From NCBI GenBank assembly GCA_947452535.1, contig CANGCM010000004.1, positions 1 to 64,000 of the forward strand: 64,000 nt of DNA, written 5' to 3'. Below, piece after piece: positions 18,263-27,404 of this stretch. Position numbers and translations under genes: made by a program. Below the pieces are notes generated by a model. It worked only from the letters and a program-made list of their open reading frames with translations. It did not search any database and was not told the DNA's origin. Positions within the stretch are counted from its first letter, which is position 1. Each line of letters starts with the position of its first letter. This stretch comes from Burkholderiaceae bacterium. GTDB taxonomy: Bacteria; Pseudomonadota; Gammaproteobacteria; Burkholderiales; Burkholderiaceae.

Positions 18263-19354
18263 ATGAATACCTACTTTAATCCCCGTTTTTTAATTGGACT
18301 TCTCATGTGTAGTTGTCTTGGGTTTTTTGCCATGACGCTAACAGATCGATTTATTTGGCTTAGTAGCAATGGATTAGGTTCGCTGACGATAGCCATTATC
18401 TTGGGTATTACCTTGGGTAATCTGCCATTCTTGTCTTCTATTATCAAGAGGCACCTACCTGGCATTCAGTTTACAAAACAAAGAATTCTTCGATTGGGGA
18501 TTATTTTGTACGGCCTTAGGCTGACATTTCAAGATATAAGTGATGTGGGTTTTTTGGGTGCCGCGATTGATATTGCTGTATTTCTTTCTACGTTTATCTT
18601 GGCTGTTTATCTTGGTGTGAAACATTTCAAATTAGATAAAGATATTGCAATACTCATTGGGGCCGGGAGTGCCATATGCGGGGCAGCTGCAGTCCTAGCG
18701 ACCGAGCCTGTCGTAAAGGCTGAGAATGAAAAAGTAACTGTAGCCATATCAACAGTTGTGATATTTGGTACTGTTTCTATATTTTTATATCCTATTTTGT
18801 ATCAACTGAGCCACCATTATTTCGCCTCTATTGAATTCCCTATGCAATTTGGCATTTACATAGGCTCTACTGTTCATGAAGTTGCTCAGGTACTTGCTGC
18901 AGCAAAATCGGTTGGTAGTGATGTGGCTGATACCGCTGTAATTACGAAAATGATGAGAGTCATGATGTTGGGCCCATTCTTGATAGCCCTTTCAATCTAT
19001 TTCAATTACTTCAGTAAAGGCGAGAAAGTTACTCAGAGTTCACATGTCACCAAAAAAACACTTAGTTCTCGTATGATGGGATCAGGCATTCCATGGTTTG
19101 CATTTCTATTTGTACTTGTGATTGCGCTAAATTCTTTAGCTTTTTTACCAAAGCAATCAATTCAGCCCTTGGTTTATTTCGACAACTTTTTGCTTGCTGC
19201 TGCAATGGCGGCGCTAGGGCTAACCACTCATTTATCCGCCATCAAGAATGCGGGATTAAAGCCTTTATTTTTGGCCTTAATATTATTTTTCTGGTTGGTT
19301 TTTGGGGGCGCATTTATCAATATCATTGCAACAGTATTCTGGAATCTTTCATAA
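18263..19354 (+). CDS. YeiH-family (UPF0324) putative sulfate/sulfite exporter
   Basis: LTIAIILGITLGNLP, GIILYGLRLTFQDI, IGAGSAICGAAAVLATEPVVKA, GSTVHEVAQVLAAAKSV. Confidence 0.9.
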   Translation: MNTYFNPRFLIGLLMCSCLGFFAMTLTDRFIWLSSNGLGSLTIAIILGITLGNLPFLSSIIKRHLPGIQFTKQRILRLGIILYGLRLTFQDISDVGFLGAAIDIAVFLSTFILAVYLGVKHFKLDKDIAILIGAGSAICGAAAVLATEPVVKAENEKVTVAISTVVIFGTVSIFLYPILYQLSHHYFASIEFPMQFGIYIGSTVHEVAQVLAAAKSVGSDVADTAVITKMMRVMMLGPFLIALSIYFNYFSKGEKVTQSSHVTKKTLSSRMMGSGIPWFAFLFVLVIALNSLAFLPKQSIQPLVYFDNFLLAAAMAALGLTTHLSAIKNAGLKPLFLALILFFWLVFGGAFINIIATVFWNLS

Positions 19355-19401
19355 GTGCTTTTTAAGTGGTAAAACCTTTATTAATTAAGAAGGATCTATA
19401 G

Positions 19402-20265
19402 ATGACTAAATTAAAAATTCAAAAATTGGCAGATGCCTTGGGCGCCGAAGTTTCGGGTGTGGATATTTCTAAGCCGATTGCTAAGGATGATCTTCAAGAA
19501 ATCTTGGCCGCCTGGAAAGAGCACTTGGTATTAAGATTCAGAGGTCGCGAGTTATCGGATCCTCAGCTCCTTGAGGTTAGCCGTAATTTTGGGGAGATTG
19601 ATCCTCCTGGCCCAAATTCTTATGGAAAACCGTTTCTTGCGGACTTTCCGGATATCAACGTGATTTCTAACATTAAGGTAGGGGATCAGGCGCTTGGTGG
19701 ATTGGGTGATGGAGAGGCTGTTTGGCATGCCGATATGACCTATATTGAGACTCCACCCAAAGCATCTTTTTTGCATGCACTGGAGATTCCTGAGACCGGA
19801 GGGAATACTCAGTGGGGGAATATGTATCTAGCTTATGAGGCCCTACCAACGCATTTAAGGCAAGAGATTAAAGGGCGCGAAGCCATTCATGATGCTACTT
19901 ATAACAGTGCCGGCATGATTCGTAGGGGTATGAATGAGGTCACAGACCCGCGGGAGGCTCCAGGTGCCCGTCACCCCTTGGTGGCCAAGCATCCTGAGTC
20001 AGGTCTGCCCTGTTTATTCTTGGGTCGCCGTCGTAATAGTTATATCTTGGGAATGGATTTGGCTGCCAGCAATCAATTGCTAGATGAACTCTGGGATCAC
20101 GTAGACAATCCTGAATTTACTTTTACGCAGGTTTGGCAGTTGCATGATTTAATTCTCTGGGATAACCGCTGTACATTACATCGTCGCGATAGTTTTGATC
20201 CGCACTCTAGACGCTTGATGCATCGTACTCAAATCAAGGGTAGTCCAGTCATCCGCTTCGAATAA
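19402..20265 (+). CDS. TauD/TfdA-family Fe(II)/2-oxoglutarate dioxygenase
   Basis: ALGAEVSGVDISKP, WHADMTY (HxD), RRLMHRTQIKG. Confidence 0.92.
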   Translation: MTKLKIQKLADALGAEVSGVDISKPIAKDDLQEILAAWKEHLVLRFRGRELSDPQLLEVSRNFGEIDPPGPNSYGKPFLADFPDINVISNIKVGDQALGGLGDGEAVWHADMTYIETPPKASFLHALEIPETGGNTQWGNMYLAYEALPTHLRQEIKGREAIHDATYNSAGMIRRGMNEVTDPREAPGARHPLVAKHPESGLPCLFLGRRRNSYILGMDLAASNQLLDELWDHVDNPEFTFTQVWQLHDLILWDNRCTLHRRDSFDPHSRRLMHRTQIKGSPVIRFE

Positions 20266-20271
20266 GGCCAT

Positions 20272-21381
20272 ATGAAATCCATCATTACTAAAGTAGAAGT
20301 TTTTGGCGTAGCTATGCCGCTAGTCGGCGGCGGGTTCAAGAATGCCTATGTCACTAAGACTGTGCAAAAGAGCGCCGTTATCCGCATTACTGATAATGAT
20401 GGAGGTGTAGGTCTGGGCAATATAGACCCCTCCCCAGGCTACTCTGTTGAATCAATTGAAGACTCTCTGAAGATGCTGAAGGAGGTATTGGCTCCATCGA
20501 TGATCGGATTAGATGCTTTTAATATTCACGAGTTACTCAGTTCGATGAATAAAAAGGTAGAGCATTTTTATGATGCGAAGGCTGCTATTGAGATGGCTTG
20601 TACAGATCTCATTTGCAGAAAATTAGATATACCTGTGTATACCTATCTTGGTGGCGATGTGGTCGATACCCTGCTATTTAATGCATGGATAGGAATTTTG
20701 CCCCCGGATGAGGCGGCTGCAGAGGCAAGAAAATGGTTTGATAAGGGGTTTAAGTCAGCCAAGGTTAAAGTTGGCGGCAATATCCATGCCGATAGAGATC
20801 GTATCGCAGCAATTCGTGCTGCAGTAGGTCCTAGTATGAACTTACGGGTAGATGCCAATGCTGGATATCAAGTGGATGAAGCTATTGCCCTTGGAAAGTT
20901 GTTGGAGCCGTTTGATTTGCAGCTGTTTGAGCAGCCCGTCCATGCTGAAGATTTAGCTGGTATGGCCAAAGTAAGGCAGGCCGTTGGCATTCCAATCATG
21001 GCCGATGAGTCTATTATTGATCATGAGAGTTTGATTGCAGTCATCAAACAAGATGCTGCAGATATAGTAAAACTAAAAGTAATGAAGCAGGGTGGTTTTT
21101 TAAATGCTCGCCGCATGTTAGAGACGGCAAGTGCAGCAGGCCTTAAGGTGGTGATTGGACATGGCTTTGGCTTGGGCGTTAATACAGTGGCCGAGATCAT
21201 GTTTGCTTGTACCAGCCCCGATGTTCTGCCAGGACTAGAGTGCGTTGGCCCATTAAAAACTGTGGATGATATTGTTACTCATAAACTAGATATCACTAGT
21301 GGCTCGTTGACCTTACCTCGCGGACCCGGTCTTGGGGTTACATTGGATAATGAAAAGATGCAGAAATATTCGTTTTTTTAA
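20272..21381 (+). CDS. Mandelate racemase/muconate lactonizing enzyme-family protein (enolase superfamily)
   Basis: AKVKVGG, MNLRVDANAGY, LFEQPV, IPIMADESI, GHGFGLGVNT. Confidence 0.93.
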   Translation: MKSIITKVEVFGVAMPLVGGGFKNAYVTKTVQKSAVIRITDNDGGVGLGNIDPSPGYSVESIEDSLKMLKEVLAPSMIGLDAFNIHELLSSMNKKVEHFYDAKAAIEMACTDLICRKLDIPVYTYLGGDVVDTLLFNAWIGILPPDEAAAEARKWFDKGFKSAKVKVGGNIHADRDRIAAIRAAVGPSMNLRVDANAGYQVDEAIALGKLLEPFDLQLFEQPVHAEDLAGMAKVRQAVGIPIMADESIIDHESLIAVIKQDAADIVKLKVMKQGGFLNARRMLETASAAGLKVVIGHGFGLGVNTVAEIMFACTSPDVLPGLECVGPLKTVDDIVTHKLDITSGSLTLPRGPGLGVTLDNEKMQKYSFF

Positions 21382-21418
21382 TTCACAAAACCAGACATAT
21401 ATGACTAAAGGCAAGGTG

Positions 21419-22372
21419 ATGCATCTCAATAGCATGCTTAGTATTTTTCTTCTCTCTTTTTTGGGTCTAGCGAATGCCCAGACGAGTAAAACAACTACGA
21501 TCCTTGTTCCCTTTGCCGCTGGAGGAACTGTAGATATCGTGGCTAGGCAGCTTGCCCCAGATATGGGCAGGTATTTAGGTGATTCGGTTGTTATTGATAA
21601 TAAGGGTGGTGCAGGTGGCACTATAGCAACCGCAAAGCTTGCCACCTCGAATGCAGATGGAAAAACATTGATGTTCCATCATATGGGGTTCGTCTTTAAT
21701 CCAGTGCTATACGACAAGCTTCCGTTTGATACCCGCAAAGATATTATTCCTGTCGCGGATATCGGCGTAACTCCAAACGTCTTAGTCGTAACAAATTCCA
21801 TGCCTACAAAAAATATTGCAGAGTTTTTGGCATATGCGAAAAAGAATCCAGGAAAAATTAATTATGGTTCTGGCGGTATTGGTAGTGCAGGACATCTTGG
21901 AATGGAAATGTTTGAAGAGGCTGCAGGATTTCGGGCAACCCATGTTCCTTACAAAGGATCTGGTCCGGCGATTACCGATTTAATCAGTGGTCAGATTCAG
22001 GCAATGTTTATGACGATTGCATCCATTAAGCCTTATATAGAATCTGGACAAGTAAGGGCTCTAGCGACATCTGGCTTGGTTAGAACACCATCATTACCAG
22101 CACTTCCAACCTTAAATGAGAGTGGCTTAAAAGGCTTTAATTTTGAGCCATGGTATGGTGTATTTGCACCCGCAAAGACGCCGCAAAAAACACTAGAGCA
22201 GATTAATTTAGCTGTGAATGAGGCTTTAAAGAATCCCGAGAATCAAGCCAAGCTTGCTGGACAGGGGCTCGAGGTGAAGCCGATGACTATCGCTCAATTT
22301 GCGGGTATGGTCGATGCTGACTTAGTTAAATGGGATAAAGTGATTAAGCGCCTAAATATCAAGGCCGAGTAA
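21419..22372 (+). CDS. Bug/TctC-family substrate-binding protein (4)
   Basis: Signal peptide; TILVPFAAGGTVDIVARQLAPDMG, HVPYKGSGPAITDLISGQIQAMF. Start re-assigned to ATG 21419 downstream of AAGG. Confidence 0.93.
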   Translation: MHLNSMLSIFLLSFLGLANAQTSKTTTILVPFAAGGTVDIVARQLAPDMGRYLGDSVVIDNKGGAGGTIATAKLATSNADGKTLMFHHMGFVFNPVLYDKLPFDTRKDIIPVADIGVTPNVLVVTNSMPTKNIAEFLAYAKKNPGKINYGSGGIGSAGHLGMEMFEEAAGFRATHVPYKGSGPAITDLISGQIQAMFMTIASIKPYIESGQVRALATSGLVRTPSLPALPTLNESGLKGFNFEPWYGVFAPAKTPQKTLEQINLAVNEALKNPENQAKLAGQGLEVKPMTIAQFAGMVDADLVKWDKVIKRLNIKAE

Positions 22373-22400
22373 TTGCCACTCTCAATTATTAGGAACTGCA

Positions 22401-23960
22401 ATGTCGATTCAATCTGTTGATGCAAAAACTTTAAAGCAGTGGCTGCATGACCAATCTGAAATTGCTTTGTTTGATGTGCGTGAGCATGGGCAGTACGGCG
22501 AGTCACATCTTTTCTTAGCAACCTCTGTGCCCTATAGCCGACTGGAATTCGACGCTGCTCGATTGGCACCGCGTAAGTCGGTGAGATTAGTGGTTTATGA
22601 CGATGATGGCGCTGGGATATCAATCCAAGCAGCCGAAGCGCTTAGTAAGCAGGGCTATCAAAACATCTTTGTATTAATCGGAGGCACTAAGGGTTGGGGC
22701 GCTGCTGGATTTAATTTATTTGCCGGGGTAAATCTGCCTTCAAAAACCTTCGGGGAGTTAGTCGAGCATCAGTGTCATACACCTCGAGTAAGCGCTGATG
22801 AACTAACCCATATGATGCATGCAGATGAGGATTTCATCATCTTGGATGGCAGGCCTCAGAGCGAGTTTAAGAAGATGAGTATTCCTGGGGCTAAATGCTG
22901 TCCAAATGGGGAGTTAGCTTATCGCATTAAAAGTCATATCGACAATACAAACACTAAAATTATTATTAACTGTGCTGGTAGAACGCGCAGCATTATTGGT
23001 GCACAGACATTAATTAATTTGGGTATCAAAAACCCAGTTTATGCATTAGAAAATGGCACCCAAGGCTGGTACCTGAATGATTATGTTTTAGACCATGGAA
23101 AAGTTTCTGAATACGCTCCGCCCAAGGTTGATGATGAAATACTGCTCGGCTCTAAGGCCCTAGTTAATAAGTTTGATATTCCATTGATTTCTGATGAGCA
23201 ATTTTTATCTTGGGAAAAAGATAGCAGTAGATCCCTATATCTCTGTGATGTGAGGACTGCAGAGGAGTTTTCATTAGATGGACTACCAGGGGCGCAAAAT
23301 ACTCCAGGAGGTCAGATGATTCAGGCTACCGATCAATTTGTTGGGGTTCGTAATGCTCGCATCGTGTTGTATGACTCTGATGGAGTGCGAGCAATTACAG
23401 TTGCTAGCTGGTTAAAACAGATGGGGCATGATGTTGCAGTACTAAGGGAGGGGGTAAAGAGTAAGGTTAGCTTGCCGAAACTTGAAATTGATCATTGCCT
23501 CGGTCTGGTACCAATAAGCACTGCAGAGTTGCATGAAATTAATCGTAATAATTCCTCTATCCTCGTAGATATCCGCAGTAGCATGAAATATCGTGATGCT
23601 CATTTACCAAATTCACTTTGGACAATTCGTCCCCAACTACTGGATATTCTTCATGGCGCTCAAAAGCCGGCTGTTCTGATCTCGGATGATCCTGCGCTGA
23701 CATATGGCGCCTTATTAGAGCTTGAGAGACATCATTTGACTGCGCAAATCTATCAATTAGATGCCGCACGGTTTCCCAAAGAGCTCGATACCGTCTCTTC
23801 AGAGACGCAACCGCCAGATGCCGACTGCATTGATTTCTTATTTTTTGTTCACGATCGACATGATGGTAATAAGGATGCAGCGCGCCGTTATCTGGAGTGG
23901 GAGACCGGCCTTATTGCACAGTTAGATGCCGATGAAATTAATTTGTACTCAATTCAATAG
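22401..23960 (+). CDS. Four-domain rhodanese-like protein
   Basis: Four rhodanese-like units (LFDVREHGQY, IILDGRPQSEF, LCDVRTAEEF, LVDIRSSMKY). Catalytic Cys present only in unit 2 (INCAGRTRS). Confidence 0.87.
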   Translation: MSIQSVDAKTLKQWLHDQSEIALFDVREHGQYGESHLFLATSVPYSRLEFDAARLAPRKSVRLVVYDDDGAGISIQAAEALSKQGYQNIFVLIGGTKGWGAAGFNLFAGVNLPSKTFGELVEHQCHTPRVSADELTHMMHADEDFIILDGRPQSEFKKMSIPGAKCCPNGELAYRIKSHIDNTNTKIIINCAGRTRSIIGAQTLINLGIKNPVYALENGTQGWYLNDYVLDHGKVSEYAPPKVDDEILLGSKALVNKFDIPLISDEQFLSWEKDSSRSLYLCDVRTAEEFSLDGLPGAQNTPGGQMIQATDQFVGVRNARIVLYDSDGVRAITVASWLKQMGHDVAVLREGVKSKVSLPKLEIDHCLGLVPISTAELHEINRNNSSILVDIRSSMKYRDAHLPNSLWTIRPQLLDILHGAQKPAVLISDDPALTYGALLELERHHLTAQIYQLDAARFPKELDTVSSETQPPDADCIDFLFFVHDRHDGNKDAARRYLEWETGLIAQLDADEINLYSIQ

Positions 23961-23968
23961 GGTTTGAG

Positions 23969-24937
23969 ATGAAATTTTTTATCTATGTAGCTCTCTTTAG
24001 CACCTGGATTCTGGGCAGTCAGGCGACGGCTCAAGTAGCCGACGTTTACCCTTCTAAGCCAGTGAAAATTATTGTTCCCGTCTCTGCTGGAGGGAGTACA
24101 GATCGACTAGCAAGACTGTTAGCTGAGAAATTATCAGTTGCTTGGAAGCAGCCTGTCATTGTCGAAAATGTAACAGGCGCCGGCGGATCAATTGGTGCAA
24201 CACAGGCAGCCAAATCAAAACCAGATGGCTATACTTTATTGCTGCATAGTGATGCAGTGATCTTGAATCTTGCCTTACTATCAAAGCCCACTTATTCATT
24301 GACCGATTTAACTGGGGTGGTTAAGGTTGCCGCTAACCCGCAAATCTTAGTTGTACGCCCCAGCTTAGGTGTAAGCACACTCAAAGAGTATGCAGATTTG
24401 ATTAAAAGTAAGCCCGGCATTATTTCAGTAGGTTTACCAACCAATGGTGGTATCGGACATATTTCCCATGAAATGCTTAGTAGGGCTTTGAATCTGAATG
24501 TGAACTATATTCCCTACCCTGGTGGTGGACCGGCTGCACTTGCCGTTATGGGTGATCATGTAGACGCCACCATGATCACAACGGCGGCTGTAACGGAATT
24601 TATTAAAGCTAAGAAATTAATCCCCATCGCAGTGACTACTTCCTATCGCTCATCCGCACTGCCGGACGTGCCAACAATCGCAGAGGCGGGGATACCTGGA
24701 TTTAACGTAGAAAGTTGGCAGGGGATTCTTGCTCCAGCAGGCACGTCAAAAGACATTGTTAAAAAAATTAACCGCGATACCCTGCTTGTTTTGGATAACC
24801 CAGATTTTAAAAAGCAGATAGAAGCGATGGGCTACGGAGTCTCATTAGGAAGTGCAGAGCAATTCAATGCTTCTCTAAATGATGAGCTCAAGCGTTATAC
24901 CCAGGTAATTAAAGAGGCTAAGATAAGTTTGAAGTAA
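23969..24937 (+). CDS. Bug/TctC-family substrate-binding protein (5)
   Basis: YPSKPVKIIVPVSAGGSTDRLARLLAEKL, YIPYPGGGPAALAVMGDHVDA. Confidence 0.93.
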   Translation: MKFFIYVALFSTWILGSQATAQVADVYPSKPVKIIVPVSAGGSTDRLARLLAEKLSVAWKQPVIVENVTGAGGSIGATQAAKSKPDGYTLLLHSDAVILNLALLSKPTYSLTDLTGVVKVAANPQILVVRPSLGVSTLKEYADLIKSKPGIISVGLPTNGGIGHISHEMLSRALNLNVNYIPYPGGGPAALAVMGDHVDATMITTAAVTEFIKAKKLIPIAVTTSYRSSALPDVPTIAEAGIPGFNVESWQGILAPAGTSKDIVKKINRDTLLVLDNPDFKKQIEAMGYGVSLGSAEQFNASLNDELKRYTQVIKEAKISLK

Positions 24938-24954
24938 CTTAGCACTCCACTTTT

Positions 24955-25614
24955 TCAGCTTTTCTCAATTTCTCCTGCCTTCAAGCCCAATCGCTGAATA
25001 TCATCCATGCTAGGAATCCCTTTGGTGTATCGCTCACCTAGCCAAGCGTAATAATCGCCAAAGAGTCGAGCTATCGGAGAGTATTTTTCAGGAATGATTC
25101 TATTGGTTGCTGGGTCTATGATTTCATCTTTAATATAAATCGCCTTTATTTTGCCAAGCACCAAGGCTCTTCTTTCAGTTAGCTCAATGATCTGAAAAAG
25201 CTCGCATTCTAAGCTGGCAGGCGCCTCCGCTATTCTTTGAACGCTCACCGTTTTGCTATCTACAAGAGTAACTCCAGCGTAATCAATTTCACTCTCATCC
25301 GATGGAATTTCAGCAGAAGCAATATGCATTGCACCAATGATCGAGGCATCGACCATATTGATAACGAATTGCTTCACATCTTTGATGTTTTGAATCGTAT
25401 CCTTGGATTTCCCATTAGGTTTTACCCCAATACCTAGTATTGCAATCGCAGGATCCTCAGAAAAAACATTGAAAAAACTAAAAGGAGCTGCGTTACATAG
25501 ACCATTTCGATTTTTGGTGGTGACTAGTGCTACAGGCCTCGGTATAACAACGGCTGACAAAAACTTATAGCGATCCTGAGTACTTAAATCTTCTAACAAT
25601 AGCTCCATCTTCAA
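24955..25614 (-). CDS. Flavin reductase-like domain protein
   Basis: AVVIPRPVALVTTKNRNGLCNAAPFSFFNVFSEDPAIAILGIG, TIQNIKDVKQFVINMV. Confidence 0.9.
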   Translation of the reverse strand: MKMELLLEDLSTQDRYKFLSAVVIPRPVALVTTKNRNGLCNAAPFSFFNVFSEDPAIAILGIGVKPNGKSKDTIQNIKDVKQFVINMVDASIIGAMHIASAEIPSDESEIDYAGVTLVDSKTVSVQRIAEAPASLECELFQIIELTERRALVLGKIKAIYIKDEIIDPATNRIIPEKYSPIARLFGDYYAWLGERYTKGIPSMDDIQRLGLKAGEIEKS

Positions 25615-25783
25615 GGCTCCTTTTTAACAAAAATACGGCTTTTTTCGGGATAATGGTAGTGAGCTTATCACCATACTTGTCTATGCAAGCTTACAAAAAG
25701 AGATATATTATTTATAAAAATAAAAATATAGAAAAGTTATCAATGAAGATGTATCAATCAAAAATATCGGAGTGCAGATACTC

Positions 25784-26065
25784 ATGTATTCATTAGCAGA
25801 ATTTACGGAAAAAACGAGGGCCGATGGGTACGACAGTGTATCTATTCGGGAGTGGGGGGCGAACGCAATTAGTGAAACCCACACCCATGAGTTTGCTGTC
25901 CATGCTGTGATAGCAAAAGGTGAGATGTGGCTTACGCGCGGTAATGAGACCCAACATTTACAGGTGGGAGATACCTTTACGATGGACTCGGACACTCCTC
26001 ATGCCGAAAAATATGGCCCACAAGGAACTGTTTATTGGGCTGCTAGACGATTCCCAAAAATTTAA
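25784..26065 (+). CDS. Small cupin-domain protein
   Basis: SETHTHEFAVHAVIAKGEMWLTRGNETQHLQVGDTFTMDSDTPHAEKYG. ATG 25784 preferred over upstream GTG. Confidence 0.82.
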   Translation: MYSLAEFTEKTRADGYDSVSIREWGANAISETHTHEFAVHAVIAKGEMWLTRGNETQHLQVGDTFTMDSDTPHAEKYGPQGTVYWAARRFPKI

Positions 26066-26131
26066 ATTCAATCTGTAGTCACTGTTTTCTACAGTGATCC
26101 TCGCTTTAAACCTAGATAAAAGTAAATTATT

Positions 26132-27304
26132 ATGAAAATAGAAACGCCTGGAAAATATGAACCTTTTGGTTGGCATCATTGGCCCGATCATTTTTTTATG
26201 TCGTATCAATTTAGACGTACCTTAGGTGAGACCCAAGAGGGTGGCGGAGCAGTAAGCGAATGTTTTCAGGCCGCCAGCAGAATGATTCCGGGCGACTTAA
26301 ATAGTTGGCATGAAGAGTGGTTAAAAGTTGCCCATAGAAATGACGTTAAGGGAGATGAAGCTGAGAGGCAGGGCCATATTCAGACTGCTATGAATTGTTG
26401 GCTAAGAGCCACTGAATATTACAGATCAGCGGAGTTTTGGTTAGATGCAAATGACCCCAGGAGGCTTCCTACTTTTACCAAGTGTGAAAATGCTTCTCAT
26501 AAGTGGTTGAAATATTTACCTGGTGAGGTTGTCGAAATCCCCTACGAAGGAGGTAAGTCATTACCGGCATATTTTATTAAGTCTCCTGTAGGAGGACAGC
26601 AGCAGCCAGTATTGATTTCTTTTGGCGGGCTTGATTCATTCAAGGATGAGTTATGGTTTATGACGGGGCGGGGTGCGGTACAACGTGGCATTTCTGTTCT
26701 TTTAGTGGATGGCCCTGGTCAAGGGGGCGCATTAAGGCGTCACGGTATCGTATCTAGATACGACTATGAAGTTCCTGTTGGTAAATGTATTGATTGGTTA
26801 GAAAAGCGATCCGATATTGATCCTAAGCGGATTGCAGTCAGCGGCTCAAGCATGGGTGGTTACTACGCTGCTAGGGCTGGCTCAATGGAGCATCGCCTAG
26901 CTGCTTGTATATCTCACGGAGCTATTTGGGATATAGAAAAGAGATTTGCTGATCGCGGTGAAAATCATGCCCTTGCAGGACATATGAAATGGGTCATCGG
27001 TGCTAACGATATGGCTGAAGCGGTAGTGAAGGCAAAGCAATTTAAATTAGAGGGCGTATTAGATCACATGAGATGCCCCTATTTAGTCTTGCATGGCGGC
27101 CATGATGTGTTGGGCGTAGAGACTGTGCAACTCGTTCATGATTATGCTAAATCAAAGGGTATTAACGTGACCCTGCGCCTTACTTCTGCCGAGGAAACTG
27201 GTGCCGAGCATTGTCAGCATGACAATCCAACCTTGGGGCAGGAGATCATGATTGATTGGTTGGCTGATATATTTGGGATCGACCAGCGCAAGCTCTTTTT
27301 GTAA
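26132..27304 (+). CDS. Alpha/beta hydrolase, 2,6-DHPON-hydrolase-like
   Basis: IAVSGSSMGGYYAARAGSMEHR, YLVLHGGHDVLG, GAEHCQHDN. Confidence 0.87.
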   Translation: MKIETPGKYEPFGWHHWPDHFFMSYQFRRTLGETQEGGGAVSECFQAASRMIPGDLNSWHEEWLKVAHRNDVKGDEAERQGHIQTAMNCWLRATEYYRSAEFWLDANDPRRLPTFTKCENASHKWLKYLPGEVVEIPYEGGKSLPAYFIKSPVGGQQQPVLISFGGLDSFKDELWFMTGRGAVQRGISVLLVDGPGQGGALRRHGIVSRYDYEVPVGKCIDWLEKRSDIDPKRIAVSGSSMGGYYAARAGSMEHRLAACISHGAIWDIEKRFADRGENHALAGHMKWVIGANDMAEAVVKAKQFKLEGVLDHMRCPYLVLHGGHDVLGVETVQLVHDYAKSKGINVTLRLTSAEETGAEHCQHDNPTLGQEIMIDWLADIFGIDQRKLFL

Positions 27305-27404
27305 GTTAAAGACCTAGGGTTAGCCTACAGGATTAGATGACTTTTTTAGTCTTAAAGAGAATAGAATATTTTTTTAGCAAAAAACAAAATAATAGGAGAC
27401 AGTT

